Source of the DNA: Olsenella sp. An285
Lineage (GTDB): Bacteria; Actinomycetota; Coriobacteriia; Coriobacteriales; Atopobiaceae
Direction: 5' to 3'
DNA: 64,000 bases
NCBI RefSeq assembly: GCF_002159625.1
Contig: NZ_NFIZ01000008.1
Location: 46,585-110,584, forward strand
Every line of letters starts with the position of its first letter. Position 1 is the first letter of the stretch. This document shows positions 36,526 through 46,494 of this stretch, one piece after another. The notes below the pieces were generated by a model that did not search any database, had not been told where the DNA came from, and worked only from the letters and a program-made list of their open reading frames with translations. A program made the position numbers and the translations under genes.

Positions 36526-37032
36526 ATGCAGTTCAAGGGAACCGTCTTCCGCTACGGGCGCGACATCGACACCGACGTCATCATTCCGGCGCGCTACCTC
36601 AACACGTCCGACCCGGCCGAGCTCGCCAAGCACTGCCTCGAGGACCTCGACCCCACGTTCGTGACGCGCGTGCAGCCCGGCGACATCGTGGTGGCCGACG
36701 AGAACTTCGGCTGCGGCTCCTCCCGCGAGCACGCCCCCGTGGCCATCAAGGCCGCCGGCGTCTCCTGCGTGATCGCCAAGAGCTTCGCGCGCATCTTCTA
36801 CCGCAACTCGATCAACATGGGTCTGCCCATCCTCGAGTGCCCCGAGGCCGTGGACGCCATCTCCAACGGCGACGTCGTCTCCGTTGACGCGGACACCGGC
36901 GCCATCACGGACGAGACCACGGGCGCCACGTTCCAGGCACAGCCCTTCCCGCCGTTCATCCAGGAGATCATCAACGACGGCGGCCTGGTGGCGCGCACCA
37001 AGCGCGTGATGGCGGAGAAGGGCGGTAACTAG
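36526..37032 (+). CDS. leuD: 3-isopropylmalate dehydratase small subunit
   Basis: The 168-residue swivel domain partners LeuC. It begins [20 protein letters not shown] and has the conserved [14 protein letters not shown] and [16 protein letters not shown] segments. The ATG at 36526 follows AGAAAGGACCACG. Two bases separate its stop from the leuB ATG, so the two are translationally linked. Confidence 0.95.
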   Translation: MQFKGTVFRYGRDIDTDVIIPARYLNTSDPAELAKHCLEDLDPTFVTRVQPGDIVVADENFGCGSSREHAPVAIKAAGVSCVIAKSFARIFYRNSINMGLPILECPEAVDAISNGDVVSVDADTGAITDETTGATFQAQPFPPFIQEIINDGGLVARTKRVMAEKGGN

Positions 37033-37034
37033 CC

Positions 37035-38165
<1,131 letters not shown>

Positions 38166-38178
38166 ACGCTTCGTTAGG

Positions 38179-38268
38179 GCGGGAGGCCCCCGTCCCCGTG
38201 CTCAGACAGCTTCGCCGCGCAAAGGACGCGCGGCTGCAGAACTGCGCGCGGGGACGGGGGCCTCCCGC
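38179..38268. repeat. Variable-stem, conserved-loop element 3 (downstream of leuB, inverted)
   Basis: The 20-bp perfect arms (GCGGGAGGCCCCCGTCCCCG) enclose a 50-nt loop. On the complementary strand it begins CGCGCAGTTCT and ends GCGAAGCTGTCTGAGCA, with 15 extra bases between. Confidence 0.85.
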
Positions 38269-38375
38269 CGCGGCGGCTATCCGGCAGGGCTGGCGGTGAA
38301 AGAGCTCTGCGGCAAGAACTCGCGGCGGACCTTCTCGGCCTCCCGTCGTAGCGGCTATCCGGCAGGGCTGCTGGT
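38260..38375. repeat. 38-bp direct repeat with a 78-bp period
   Basis: GCCTCCCGCCGCGGCGGCTA at 38260 and GCCTCCCGTCGTAGCGGCTA at 38338 both continue TCCGGCAGGGCTG. The first copy overlaps the right arm of element 3. Confidence 0.75.
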
Positions 38376-38396
38376 AACGCTACTGTCTTTCTCGCT

Positions 38397-38442
38397 CTAT
38401 TGAGTAAGAATACTCAGTATACTGAGTAAAAATACTCAATAG
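38397..38442. promoter_or_regulatory. 46-bp palindromic operator-like array of ACTCA/TGAGT half-sites
   Basis: CTATTGAGTA, ATACTCAGTATACTGAGT and TACTCAATAG form a near-perfect palindrome ending 8 bp before the ATPase gene, so it overlaps the ribosome-site region and probably the promoter. Confidence 0.6.
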
Positions 38443-38450
38443 GGGGAGCC

Positions 38451-39644
38451 ATGTACGAGAGATCCCAGGTGGAGACTATCGACGAGCGCATGCGGGAGTT
38501 TGATAATCCGCTCCTGCAGGTCGTCGTTGGGCCGCGCCAGACGGGGAAGAGCACCATGATCAGTCAGGCTCTCGGACGCCAAAAGATAGAGAGCCTCTAC
38601 GTAAGTGCCGATGACCCCATCGAGCCCACCGTCTCTTGGCTGCGCACGGAGTGGCAGCAGGCCCGCAACATGACGCGCGGCAACACCCGCCCCGTTCTTC
38701 TCGTCATCGACGAGATCCAAAAGGTAAAGAGCTGGCCCAATGCCGTGAAATCGCTGTGGGACGAGGACCGGCGCACGGGATCGAAGCTCAAGGTATTCCT
38801 GAGCGGCTCGTCTTCCCTGTTGCTTCACAGGGGGCTCGAGGATTCGCTCATGGGGCGCTTTGAGCTCATTCGGTCCCCTCACTGGTCGTATGGGGAGTGC
38901 CGCGACGCCTTTGGCTACTCGCTTGACGACTACCTCTATTATGGGGGGTATCCGGGCGCTGCCCGGTTCGCGGGGGACGAGCGACGCTGGGCGTCCTACA
39001 TTCGTGACTCGGTGATAGAGCCAACCATCTCCCAGGACGTGCTTGCCCTCGAGGACGTGCGCAAACCTGCTCTCATGAGGGCGGTCTTTAGGCTCGGCGC
39101 GCTTTATTCCGGACAGGAGCTCTCGTACAACAAGATGCTCGGGCAGCTGCAGGATGCGGGAAACACCACGACGCTCGCCCATTATCTTGAGCTGCTGGAC
39201 AAGGCGGGAATGATCGCGGCCCTTTCCAAGTATCATGCGAAGGAGCTGGAGCGCAGGAAGAGCTCTCCGCGTCTGATGGTCTACAACACCGCGCTCATGT
39301 GCGCCCCGTCCGACAAGGGCCGGGATCGTCTCATGGGCGATTCGGACCTTCGCGGGCACGTGGTCGAGTCGGCGGTTGGGGCATTTCTTCTCGCGCGAGC
39401 TCCCGAAGAGGGCTTTGAGGTGCGCTGGTGGCGCGACGGCAACGACGAGGTCGATTTCGTGCTCCAGAAGGGCTCTGCGCTTGCTGCTATCGAGGTAAAA
39501 GGCGGCGGGGAGGCACGACAGAGCGGCATGGCCAGGTTCCTCGAGCGGCATCCAGAGGCGCGTCGCATCATCGTGGGCGGCTCCGCCGCGGGCTCGCACG
39601 GTCTTGAGGAGTTCCTGCTGGGGGAGGTCGAGCTCTTCTGGTGA
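38451..39644 (+). CDS. AAA+ ATPase with DUF4143 domain
   Basis: The 397-residue protein has an AAA_14 N-terminal part with Walker A VVGPRQTGKSTM (about 24-35), Walker B VLLVIDEIQKV and sensor-like VFLSGSSSLLL. A DUF4143 part follows (about 195-350) with a restriction-like NDEVDFVLQKG and IEVKGGG core. The family is widespread in anaerobes, often in many copies, with unknown role; phage defence and mobile-element links have been proposed but not established. The palindrome at 38397 suggests tight control. GGGGGAGCC precedes the ATG. Lower codon bias hints at acquisition. Confidence 0.85.
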   Translation: MYERSQVETIDERMREFDNPLLQVVVGPRQTGKSTMISQALGRQKIESLYVSADDPIEPTVSWLRTEWQQARNMTRGNTRPVLLVIDEIQKVKSWPNAVKSLWDEDRRTGSKLKVFLSGSSSLLLHRGLEDSLMGRFELIRSPHWSYGECRDAFGYSLDDYLYYGGYPGAARFAGDERRWASYIRDSVIEPTISQDVLALEDVRKPALMRAVFRLGALYSGQELSYNKMLGQLQDAGNTTTLAHYLELLDKAGMIAALSKYHAKELERRKSSPRLMVYNTALMCAPSDKGRDRLMGDSDLRGHVVESAVGAFLLARAPEEGFEVRWWRDGNDEVDFVLQKGSALAAIEVKGGGEARQSGMARFLERHPEARRIIVGGSAAGSHGLEEFLLGEVELFW

Positions 39645-39773
39645 CGAGGCAGCTTCCCCCACGCAGGACATCTGGGGAAGATCTCGTGTGGCATGCAGCT
39701 CGCTCGCGACCCCTGGCGCCGCTGTCCCCTGCCGGGTATCCTAGCGTGTGGAAACGCGACGGAAGGGGCAATC

Positions 39774-40976
39774 ATGACCTACGACTTCACCTCGATTCTC
39801 GACCGTGCCGGGCACGACGCCATCGCGGTCGACGCCATCGGCGCGCCCGGGTCGGGCTACCCTGCGCCGGACGAGGGCTTCGACCCCATTCCCATGTGGG
39901 TCGCGGACATGAACTTCCCCGTGGCACCCTCCATCACGCGCGCCATCCAGGAGCGCCTGAAGTACCCGACGTTCGGCTACTTCAATGCGAGTGACGCCTA
40001 TTACCAGGCAATCATTGACTGGCACCGCGACCGCAAGGGCGTGGCCGACCTCGAGCCCCGCCATATTGGCTACGAGAACGGCCTCCTCGGCGGCGTGGTC
40101 TCCGCCCTCACCTCCTTTGCCGCTCCGGGCGACCCCGTGCTCGTGCACAGCCCCACCTACGTGGGCTTCACCCACAGCCTCGAGGACAACGGCTTCAGGA
40201 TCGTCCACTCGCCGCTCGTGCGCGACGAGGAGGGCATCTGGCGCATGGACTATGAGGACATGGAGCGCCGCCTGGCCGTGGAGCGCATCCACGTGGCCAT
40301 CTTCTGCTCCCCGCACAACCCGTGCGGCCGCGTGTGGGAGCGCTGGGAGATCGAGCGGGCGATGGAGCTCTACGCGGCCCACGACTGCGTGGTCATCTCC
40401 GACGAGATCTGGTCTGACATCGTGCGCCCCGGCTTCACGCACGTGCCCACGCAGTCCGTCTCCGAGGACGCGCGCATGCGCACCATCGCGCTTTACGCGC
40501 CGAGCAAGACCTTCAACCTCGCCGGCCTCATCGGAAGCTACCACGTCATCTACAGCGACTACCTGCGCGACCGCGTGACCACCAAGGGCAAGAAGACGCA
40601 CTACAATTCGATGAACGTCCTCTCCCAGCACGCGCTGATCGGCGCCTACGGCCCCGAGGGCCGCGCCTGGGCCGACGAGCTCAACCAGGTCATCGCCGGC
40701 AACGTGGACTGGGCGTGCGACTTCATCGAGAGCCGTCTGCCCGGCGTGAGCGTCTACCGTCCCCAGGGCACCTACATGCTCTTCCTCGACTTTTCCGAGT
40801 GGTGCGAGAAGAACGGGCGGGACATCGAGTGGGTGCTGCGCGAGGGCTGGCGCGTGGGCGTCTACTGGCAGGACGGCCGTGCGTTCAACGGGCCCTGCCA
40901 CATCCGCATGAACCTCGCGCTGCCGCTCGCGCGCGTGCAGGAGGCCTTCGGGCGCCTTGCCGAGCACGTCTTCTGA
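39774..40976 (+). CDS. MalY/PatB family cystathionine beta-lyase (C-S lyase) aminotransferase
   Basis: The 400-residue PLP enzyme has the PatB/MalY start (IPMWVADMNFPVAPSI), SPHNPCGRVW, DEIWSDIV and the PLP lysine in APSKTFNLAGLIGSYH. These enzymes split cystathionine or cysteine conjugates to pyruvate, ammonia and a thiol. GGAAGGGGCAATC precedes the ATG at 39774. The small imperfect hairpin GCTTCCCCC with GGGGAAG (39650-39684) separates it from the ATPase gene. Confidence 0.93.
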   Translation: MTYDFTSILDRAGHDAIAVDAIGAPGSGYPAPDEGFDPIPMWVADMNFPVAPSITRAIQERLKYPTFGYFNASDAYYQAIIDWHRDRKGVADLEPRHIGYENGLLGGVVSALTSFAAPGDPVLVHSPTYVGFTHSLEDNGFRIVHSPLVRDEEGIWRMDYEDMERRLAVERIHVAIFCSPHNPCGRVWERWEIERAMELYAAHDCVVISDEIWSDIVRPGFTHVPTQSVSEDARMRTIALYAPSKTFNLAGLIGSYHVIYSDYLRDRVTTKGKKTHYNSMNVLSQHALIGAYGPEGRAWADELNQVIAGNVDWACDFIESRLPGVSVYRPQGTYMLFLDFSEWCEKNGRDIEWVLREGWRVGVYWQDGRAFNGPCHIRMNLALPLARVQEAFGRLAEHVF

Positions 40977-41006
40977 GGCTCGTGTCGCCTTCGCGGCTGC
41001 GTCTCC

Positions 41007-41702
41007 CTACACGATCGCGCCCGTGGCAAAGGCCTCGTCCACCTCCCTCTGGAAGCGCGGGGTCACGAGGTTCTCGTCATCGGAGATGCGCCTGCCGTAG
41101 GAGACGAGCTGGTCGGCGGTGCTTATGATCGTGCGCTCGGAGAGCTCGCGCGCCTGCTGGGCGATGAGGGGGACGGCCCAGGGCGCTGGCTCCTGGGAGA
41201 GGTGGATCGTCATGCCGCTCGTCACGATGCCGCCCTTGAAGGGCAGGAGCGTGAGTAGCATGAGGGAGGGGATGCGGTGCACGTGGCTGTCCGCCGGGTC
41301 CTGGCTCGCGCCCACCACGAAGAGATGGGTCCGGTTCATGTAGACCGCGCTCGTGGCGTCCGCGTCCACCACCGTGAACATGTCACGAACGGCGTGGCGC
41401 CAGGGCCGGGCGCAGTCGAGGTGCCTCCGCGTGAGGTGCAGGGGGTTCTCGCGCACGAAGTCGTCCACGAGGCCGCGGTTTCTCCAGAGGGAGTCCGCGA
41501 CCTGACCCCCGTGCTCGTAGAGCATGCACGGCGCGCCCTCGCGCTCGCGCAGCGTCGTGGGGTCAACGATGCCCAAGCGCTCGTTGGCGTAGACCAGAAG
41601 CGCGTTCATCGTCGTGTAGAACAGCCTTGCATCGTCGTCGTCCATGCGCGAGTAGGGAACGGGCACCGTCGTCCCTCGCGCCATCTTGAGCTGTGGGCTC
41701 AT
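41007..41702 (-). CDS. Uncharacterised protein (231 residues)
   Basis: I do not assign a family. The soluble product shows DDDDARLFYTTMNALLVYAN near the start, the central FTVVDADATSAVYMNRTHLF and SLMLLTLLPFKGGIVTSGM, and a helical C-terminus. It resembles conserved hypothetical proteins of Coriobacteriia. No signal peptide or clear membrane helix is seen. The start has GGAGGCAGC upstream. It converges on the PatB gene and is followed on the same strand by nothing close. Confidence 0.6.
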   Translation of the reverse strand: MSPQLKMARGTTVPVPYSRMDDDDARLFYTTMNALLVYANERLGIVDPTTLREREGAPCMLYEHGGQVADSLWRNRGLVDDFVRENPLHLTRRHLDCARPWRHAVRDMFTVVDADATSAVYMNRTHLFVVGASQDPADSHVHRIPSLMLLTLLPFKGGIVTSGMTIHLSQEPAPWAVPLIAQQARELSERTIISTADQLVSYGRRISDDENLVTPRFQREVDEAFATGAIV

Positions 41703-41845
41703 GCTGCCTCCTCCAGTCGGGTGAGAAGGAGGCTAGAGGAGTCGCGCTCGAGTTGTCTTCATGCAGGCGTACACGAAGCTGACGGCCAAGGTGAGGGGCC
41801 GTGCGCCCTTCTCGCCCGCCGGCGAATAATCCGCGAGCGGCTTCT

Positions 41846-42469
41846 CTAGGAGCGCGAGCGGCGTGCCTCGGCGAGCTTGCCGCGGATGATGGCCCACGCC
41901 TCGTCGTTTTTCTCCTCGAAGGTCTCGGGGTCCGCGTCAAAGCTGGGTGGCATGGGGCCAGCGTAGGGAACGAAGCCCAGCTTGAGGTACATGCCGCAGG
42001 CAACCCAGCTCTCCGTCTGGGTGGTGAGGTAGAGGGGCGGCTCGCCCGAGGGGACGAGCTCGTCGTAGAGGCGGATGGTCTCCAGCATGAGCGCGCGGGC
42101 GAGGCCCCGCCTCTGGTGGTCGGGGCTCACGCCCACCCAGTGCACGCGCAGGCGCGGCTCCCCAAAGTGGTCCCCCCGCCAGAGGGAGCTCGTGCCGACG
42201 AGCTCGTCCTTCTCGTCCACCACAAGGATCATCTGACGCTCGAGCGCCGCAGGGTCCGACTCGTAGGTCCGCTCGAAGTAGGCGAGCCCCTCGTCGTAGG
42301 ACGGCAGCTGGCCGAGAAGAACGTGCAGCCGCACCCACGGCTCGCAGAAGCGCGGCTCCCAGGCGGCGAAGCGGTAGCCCGCCGGCAGTTCGACGTCCGC
42401 GACGGGCTCGTAGTCGTCGAGCACCATGAGCACGGGGACGTGGGGCACGCTGGTGTCGAGTACGGTCAT
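41846..42469 (-). CDS. GNAT family N-acetyltransferase
   Basis: The 207-residue protein has the acetyl-CoA loop in GVSPDHQRRGLARALMLETI, preceded by MILVVDEKDELVGTSSLWRG (beta strand 4 with the family's bulge). QTESWVACGMYLKLGFVPYA is the usual C-terminal block. The acceptor is unknown. Its promoter lies in the region of the 28-bp inverted REP pair at 42492. Confidence 0.85.
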   Translation of the reverse strand: MTVLDTSVPHVPVLMVLDDYEPVADVELPAGYRFAAWEPRFCEPWVRLHVLLGQLPSYDEGLAYFERTYESDPAALERQMILVVDEKDELVGTSSLWRGDHFGEPRLRVHWVGVSPDHQRRGLARALMLETIRLYDELVPSGEPPLYLTTQTESWVACGMYLKLGFVPYAGPMPPSFDADPETFEEKNDEAWAIIRGKLAEARRSRS

Positions 42470-42491
42470 GTCCGGCTCCTCGTGTGACGCA

Positions 42492-42558
42492 TGACAATGG
42501 GGACAGGGTGAATTGTCATGCGCTTGAGGTATGACAATTCACCCTGTCCCCATTGTCA
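42492..42558. repeat. Inverted pair of REP units, family 2
   Basis: TGACAATGGGGACAGGGTGA then ATTGTCAT (42492-42519) is perfectly complementary to 42531-42558 around an 11-nt spacer. Each arm is one REP unit with the GGGACAGGGT core seen beside the transposase. It can act as a terminator for mgtA. Confidence 0.85.
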
Positions 42559-42570
42559 CACACAGGCGCC

Positions 42571-45306
42571 CTACAGCAGCGTTCCGTTGCGACGGACGAA
42601 GCGCCCGCGTGCGAGCAGCAGCACGGCCGCATAGAGTCCCACGATGCCCGCGAGCAGCGCGAAGTAGGGGAGGGGCAGCGGCGCGAGGTCGAGCGCCTCG
42701 CCAAGCGGCGTGAACGGCAGCGCCGTGACGAGGGCCACCCCCGTGACGCCGAGCGCTGTGAGGGGCGCCGCCGCGCGGCTCTCCACAAACGGAGCGCGCT
42801 GCGTGCGGACGAGGTGGACCGCCAGCGTCTGCGTCCACATGCTCTCGACGAGCCAGCCCGCCTGAAACGTCGCCACGAAGAGCGCCCGTCCGGCGTCGTC
42901 GAGGGCGCCCCAGGGCCCGCCCGCCGCTCCGGGGCACACCACGAAGAAGAGGGCGGCAAACGTGAGGAGGTCGAAGACCGAGCTCACGGGGCCCAGGGAA
43001 ACCATGAAGCGGCGGATGGAGGCACTGTCCCACCTGCGCGGGGCGCGTACCAGCTCGTCATCGACGCTGTCCCAGGGAATCGCGGTGCAGGTGAGGTCGT
43101 ACACCAGGTTGAGGAGCAGGAGCTGGACCGCGCTCATGGGAAGGAAGGGCAGCAGCAGCGAGGCGGCCAGCACGGAGAAGATGTTGCCGAAGTTGGAGCT
43201 CACGGTCACCTTCACGTACTTGGTCATGTTGGCGAGGGTCCGGCGCCCGCAGACGATTCCGCGCTCGAGCACGAGAAGGTCCTTCTCCAGCAGGATGAGG
43301 TCGGCCGCCTCGCGGGCCACGTCCACGGCGGAGTCGACGGAGATGCCGCAGTCCGAGGCCGCCATCGCCGCGGCGTCGTTCACCCCGTCGCCCATGAAGC
43401 CCACGGAGCGTCCCTCGCCCCTGAGCGCGCTCACCACGCGCGCCTTCTGGGAGGGCGAGAGCTTGGCGAGGACCGAGACGTCCCTCAGGCGGCGTGCGAG
43501 CGCCGCATCGTCAAGCGCCTCGATCTCGGAGCCCGTGAGCACGTCGCCCACGGGGATGCCGATCGCGCGGCACACGTGTGCCGCCACGCGCGGGGAGTCC
43601 CCGGTGAGGACCTTGGTCTCGACGCCGTGATCCGCGAGTGCCGCCACCGCCTCGGCCGCGCTCGCCTTGGGCGGGTCGAGAAACGCGAGAAGCCCCACGA
43701 GCGTCATGTTCTTCTCGTCAGCCGCGGTGAGCCTGCCGACGCCCTCCGGGTTCTCCCTGAGGGCCACCCCGAGGACGCGCATGCCCTGGGTCGCAAGGGC
43801 CTCGGCGCGGGCGGTGACGTCGTCTGCCAGCGACGTGGAGAGGGGCACGGTCCGCCCGTCGAGCTCGGCGAACGCGCAGGCGTCGAGCACCTCCTCGAGC
43901 GCCCCCTTGCAGATCATGAGCGTGTCTCCCGTCCTGTCGCCCACGACGACGCTGAGGCGCCTGCGCTCGAAGTCGAAGGGCAGCTCGTCGACGAGGTCGT
44001 ACCGCTCGCAGAGCTCCTCCACTGAGGGGTCGAGCTCGAGCGCCCGGCGCAGGATGGCCGAGTCGATGAGGTTCTTGACGCCCGTCCCGAAGAAGCTGTT
44101 CACGAAGGCGGCGCGAAGCACGCCCGGGTCCTCCGCGCCCCGCACGTCGAGGTGGCGCTCGAGGGCCACGCGGTCCTCGGTGAGGGTCCCCGTCTTGTCG
44201 CAGCAGAGCACGTCGATGGCCCCGAGGTCAGAGACGGCGTCGAGCCTCTTCACGATGACCCTGTCGCGCGAGAGGTCGACCGCGCCCTTGCCGAGGCAGC
44301 ACGTCACGAGCACGGGGAGCATCTCCGGCGTGAGCCCCACGGCCACGGAGAGCGAGAAGAGCACGGCGTCGACCCAGTTGCCCTTGGTGAGGCCGGACAC
44401 GAGGACCACCGTCGGCACCATGACGAGCATGAGGGTCACGAGCAGGCGGCTCGTGCGGGCGACGCCCTCTCCCGAGGCGGTCGTGCGCCCGCGCCCCTCT
44501 GCGGAGGCGAGGCCCGAGGCAGCCTCGCCCATGAGGGTTGCGGCGCCCGTTGCCACCACCACGCCCGTGGCGGCGCCCGAGATAACGCTGCTGCCCAGGA
44601 AGACGAGGTCATCGAGGTCGGTGACGGCGACGTTGGCGGCTGCCCCCGCTCCCTCGGCGAGCTCCCGGCGCTTCTCCACGCTCTCGGACTCTCCCGTGAG
44701 CGCGGACTGGCTCACAAAGAGGTCGCGCGAGAAGATCAGGCGCAGGTCCGCCGGGACGAGGTCGCCCGAGGAGAGGTGCACGACGTCGCCCACGACGAGC
44801 TCGTCGACCGGCAGCTCCACGCGACCGGACCCAGCGCGCTCGACGCAGCAGGTGGTCTCGACCATCTCGGCGAGGGCCGCGGAGGCGTTGTCGCTCCGCT
44901 CGTCCTGGACAAGGCGCAGCGTACCGGACACCACCACCATGACGGCGATGATGGCGGGCGTGGTGAGGTCGCGCGCGCCCGGCCGCGCGAAGACCCAGTC
45001 CGTGAGCACGGAGACGATGGCTATGAGCACGAGGATGCCGGTGAAGGGGTCGAGGAACGCGGAGAGCACGCGCCGCGGGAGCGACGGGCGCTCGGTTCCC
45101 CCGAGGCTGTTCTCTCCCCAGAAGGCGCGCATCTGCGCGACCTCGTCCTCCGCAAGACCGGAGGCGCGCGTCCCGATCTCCGCGAGGAGCTCGTCGGGGG
45201 AGAGGGCGGCCACGTGGCGGAGCCAGTCGGCGCCCGCCCTGGGCGCGTTGGCGGTGACAGTGGCGCGGCGTGCGAGGGCACGCGAGAGGAGGGTGGTCAG
45301 CAGCAT
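42571..45306 (-). CDS. mgtA: Magnesium-translocating P-type ATPase (P3B)
   Basis: The 911-residue pump has the P3B hallmarks. The phosphorylation motif lies in VLCCDKTGTLTEDRV and the actuator loop in LTGESESVEK; the hinge has TGDSPRVAAHVC and MGDGVNDAAAM. The membrane segment VAVGLTPEMLPVLVTCCLGKGA matches the TPEMLPMI motif of MgtA/MgtB. It imports Mg2+ down its electrical gradient using ATP. I chose the ATG at 45306 with GAGGTGGAGCC upstream. A leader peptide gene and a terminator precede it, so expression is probably attenuated. Confidence 0.94.
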   Translation of the reverse strand: MLLTTLLSRALARRATVTANAPRAGADWLRHVAALSPDELLAEIGTRASGLAEDEVAQMRAFWGENSLGGTERPSLPRRVLSAFLDPFTGILVLIAIVSVLTDWVFARPGARDLTTPAIIAVMVVVSGTLRLVQDERSDNASAALAEMVETTCCVERAGSGRVELPVDELVVGDVVHLSSGDLVPADLRLIFSRDLFVSQSALTGESESVEKRRELAEGAGAAANVAVTDLDDLVFLGSSVISGAATGVVVATGAATLMGEAASGLASAEGRGRTTASGEGVARTSRLLVTLMLVMVPTVVLVSGLTKGNWVDAVLFSLSVAVGLTPEMLPVLVTCCLGKGAVDLSRDRVIVKRLDAVSDLGAIDVLCCDKTGTLTEDRVALERHLDVRGAEDPGVLRAAFVNSFFGTGVKNLIDSAILRRALELDPSVEELCERYDLVDELPFDFERRRLSVVVGDRTGDTLMICKGALEEVLDACAFAELDGRTVPLSTSLADDVTARAEALATQGMRVLGVALRENPEGVGRLTAADEKNMTLVGLLAFLDPPKASAAEAVAALADHGVETKVLTGDSPRVAAHVCRAIGIPVGDVLTGSEIEALDDAALARRLRDVSVLAKLSPSQKARVVSALRGEGRSVGFMGDGVNDAAAMAASDCGISVDSAVDVAREAADLILLEKDLLVLERGIVCGRRTLANMTKYVKVTVSSNFGNIFSVLAASLLLPFLPMSAVQLLLLNLVYDLTCTAIPWDSVDDELVRAPRRWDSASIRRFMVSLGPVSSVFDLLTFAALFFVVCPGAAGGPWGALDDAGRALFVATFQAGWLVESMWTQTLAVHLVRTQRAPFVESRAAAPLTALGVTGVALVTALPFTPLGEALDLAPLPLPYFALLAGIVGLYAAVLLLARGRFVRRNGTLL

Positions 45307-45327
45307 GGCTCCACCTCGCAATCCCGG

Positions 45328-45354
45328 GAACAAAAGGGCCGCTCGTGGCGGCCC
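45328..45354 (-). terminator. Terminator-type hairpin 20 bp before mgtA
   Basis: On the minus strand GGGCCGC, CACGA and GCGGCCC are followed by TTTTGTT. It lies between the leader peptide stop and the mgtA start. Confidence 0.75.
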
Positions 45355-45378
45355 GTGGGAGTGCTTCTTGAGCGTGCG

Positions 45379-45468
45379 CTATGCGCGGCGGCGCCAGCCG
45401 TCCCGACCGGCAGGCGTCTCTCCCATGGACCAACTTGTAGCGTGTGTGCGACTGTAACTGTCACTCAT
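45379..45468 (-). CDS. 29-residue leader peptide upstream of mgtA (candidate)
   Basis: A strong ribosome site GAGGGAGGTGG, seven bases before an ATG, opens a short frame. It begins MSDSYSRTHATSWSM and ends GRDGWRRRA. The terminator follows 24 nt after the stop, then mgtA. This is the arrangement of mgtL in enterobacteria, where translation of a short ORF decides read-through into mgtA, although the sequence is not similar. The Arg-rich end could be the sensing part. No M-box riboswitch is seen. Confidence 0.5.
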   Translation of the reverse strand: MSDSYSRTHATSWSMGETPAGRDGWRRRA

Positions 45469-45563
45469 GGGGAAACCACCTCCCTCGGTCCGGGCGCGTG
45501 CCCGCCTCTCTTCTCTGGCCAGTATGCCCAATTCGCCTGCGTTCTACAACCAGGGATGACGGG

Positions 45564-45591
45564 TTGACAGCTTGCTCAGGTCAAACTGTCA
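45564..45591. repeat. Palindrome family 3, single copy
   Basis: TTGACAGCTTGCTCAGGTCA followed by AACTGTCA; the same unit as in the tandem array at 20915. Confidence 0.85.
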
Positions 45592-45611
45592 TGGGCGCAG
45601 CCGCGCTGGCG

Positions 45612-45720
45612 TGCGGCTGAGCGACACAATCGGGCTCGAGAATGTCGTTCTGCCGCACGTCAACCGTTGGGGTGCGGGAGAGCGACGTTTCCGTCCCGAA
45701 AAACGTCGCTCTCCCGCACG
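45612..45720. terminator. Two tandem related stem-loops after nrdG
   Basis: GTGCGGCTGAGCGACA pairs with TGTCGTTCTGCCGCAC (about 45612-45659). GTGCGGGAGAGCGACGTTT pairs perfectly with AAACGTCGCTCTCCCGCAC (about 45675-45720). The two stems are variants of one sequence. Confidence 0.75.
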
Positions 45721-45732
45721 CGAGCCCCGTCG

Positions 45733-46290
45733 CTACATCGTGTGCGTGGAGAAGATCGGATCGTCCTCCCACCAGACCACGTCGTCGCCCGGCGCCTCGA
45801 GCGTGGCGGGGACGTCGATGAGCCGCTGGTTGGAGGAGCCGCGGAAGCGCAGCGTGATGTCGTGGAGGTCCTGCACGAAGGGTCCGTCCACGAGGACGTC
45901 CAGGGTGTCCAGCAGCCGGTCCGTGACGTCCCCCAGGTTCCAGGCGCCGCCGGGCGCGAGCTGGTCCCAGGTGTGGCCCGAGAAGAGCCAGATGGACTTG
46001 TCGCTCCCAAAGCGCTCGCGCACCGCCTCGAGAAAGCCCACGAGCCCGGCCTGGTTCTCCGGCTCCATCGGCTCGCCGCCCAGGATGGTGAGGCCGCCCA
46101 CGTAGGGCACCTCCATCGAGTCCATGATCTTCTCGGCCACCTCCTGGGTGAAGGGCTCGCCGGCCTCGAAGTCCCAGGCCTCCTCGTTGAAGCAGTTGGG
46201 GCAGTGCAGGCGGCACCCGGAGACGAAGAGCGTGGTGCGCACGCCCGGTCCGTTTGCGATGTCGCAGTACTTGATGTTCGCGTAGTTCAT
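45733..46290 (-). CDS. nrdG: Anaerobic ribonucleotide reductase activating protein (radical SAM)
   Basis: The 185-residue activase generates the glycyl radical on NrdD. The 4Fe-4S motif C-x3-C... reads SGCRLHCPNCFNEEAW near residues 25-37, and the SAM-binding TILGGEPM is present. The ATG at 46290 was chosen because MNYANIKYCDIANGPGVRTT is the conserved start. It lies about 300 bp downstream of nrdD with a stem-loop element between them. Confidence 0.95.
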   Translation of the reverse strand: MNYANIKYCDIANGPGVRTTLFVSGCRLHCPNCFNEEAWDFEAGEPFTQEVAEKIMDSMEVPYVGGLTILGGEPMEPENQAGLVGFLEAVRERFGSDKSIWLFSGHTWDQLAPGGAWNLGDVTDRLLDTLDVLVDGPFVQDLHDITLRFRGSSNQRLIDVPATLEAPGDDVVWWEDDPIFSTHTM

Positions 46291-46494
46291 TTGGATGCCT
46301 CCGGGCTCTGACGATGTGTGCCCCGTATCCTCACACCGATTAGGTAAAACGATGCCCCGGTGACATGAAGAACAGCGGTCACACGGGGCTTGCACAACCA
46401 ACTATACCCCTTCCCGGTAATGACACGCCGAGAAGAACCGCAGGGCCGCCACCGGGCCGAGGCCCACGCGCCGCACCCTGAGATGACTCGCGGC

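Noticed and set aside
45307..45540. M-box magnesium riboswitch upstream of mgtA
   Set aside because: None of the conserved M-box core words was found; a short ORF and a terminator explain the leader better.
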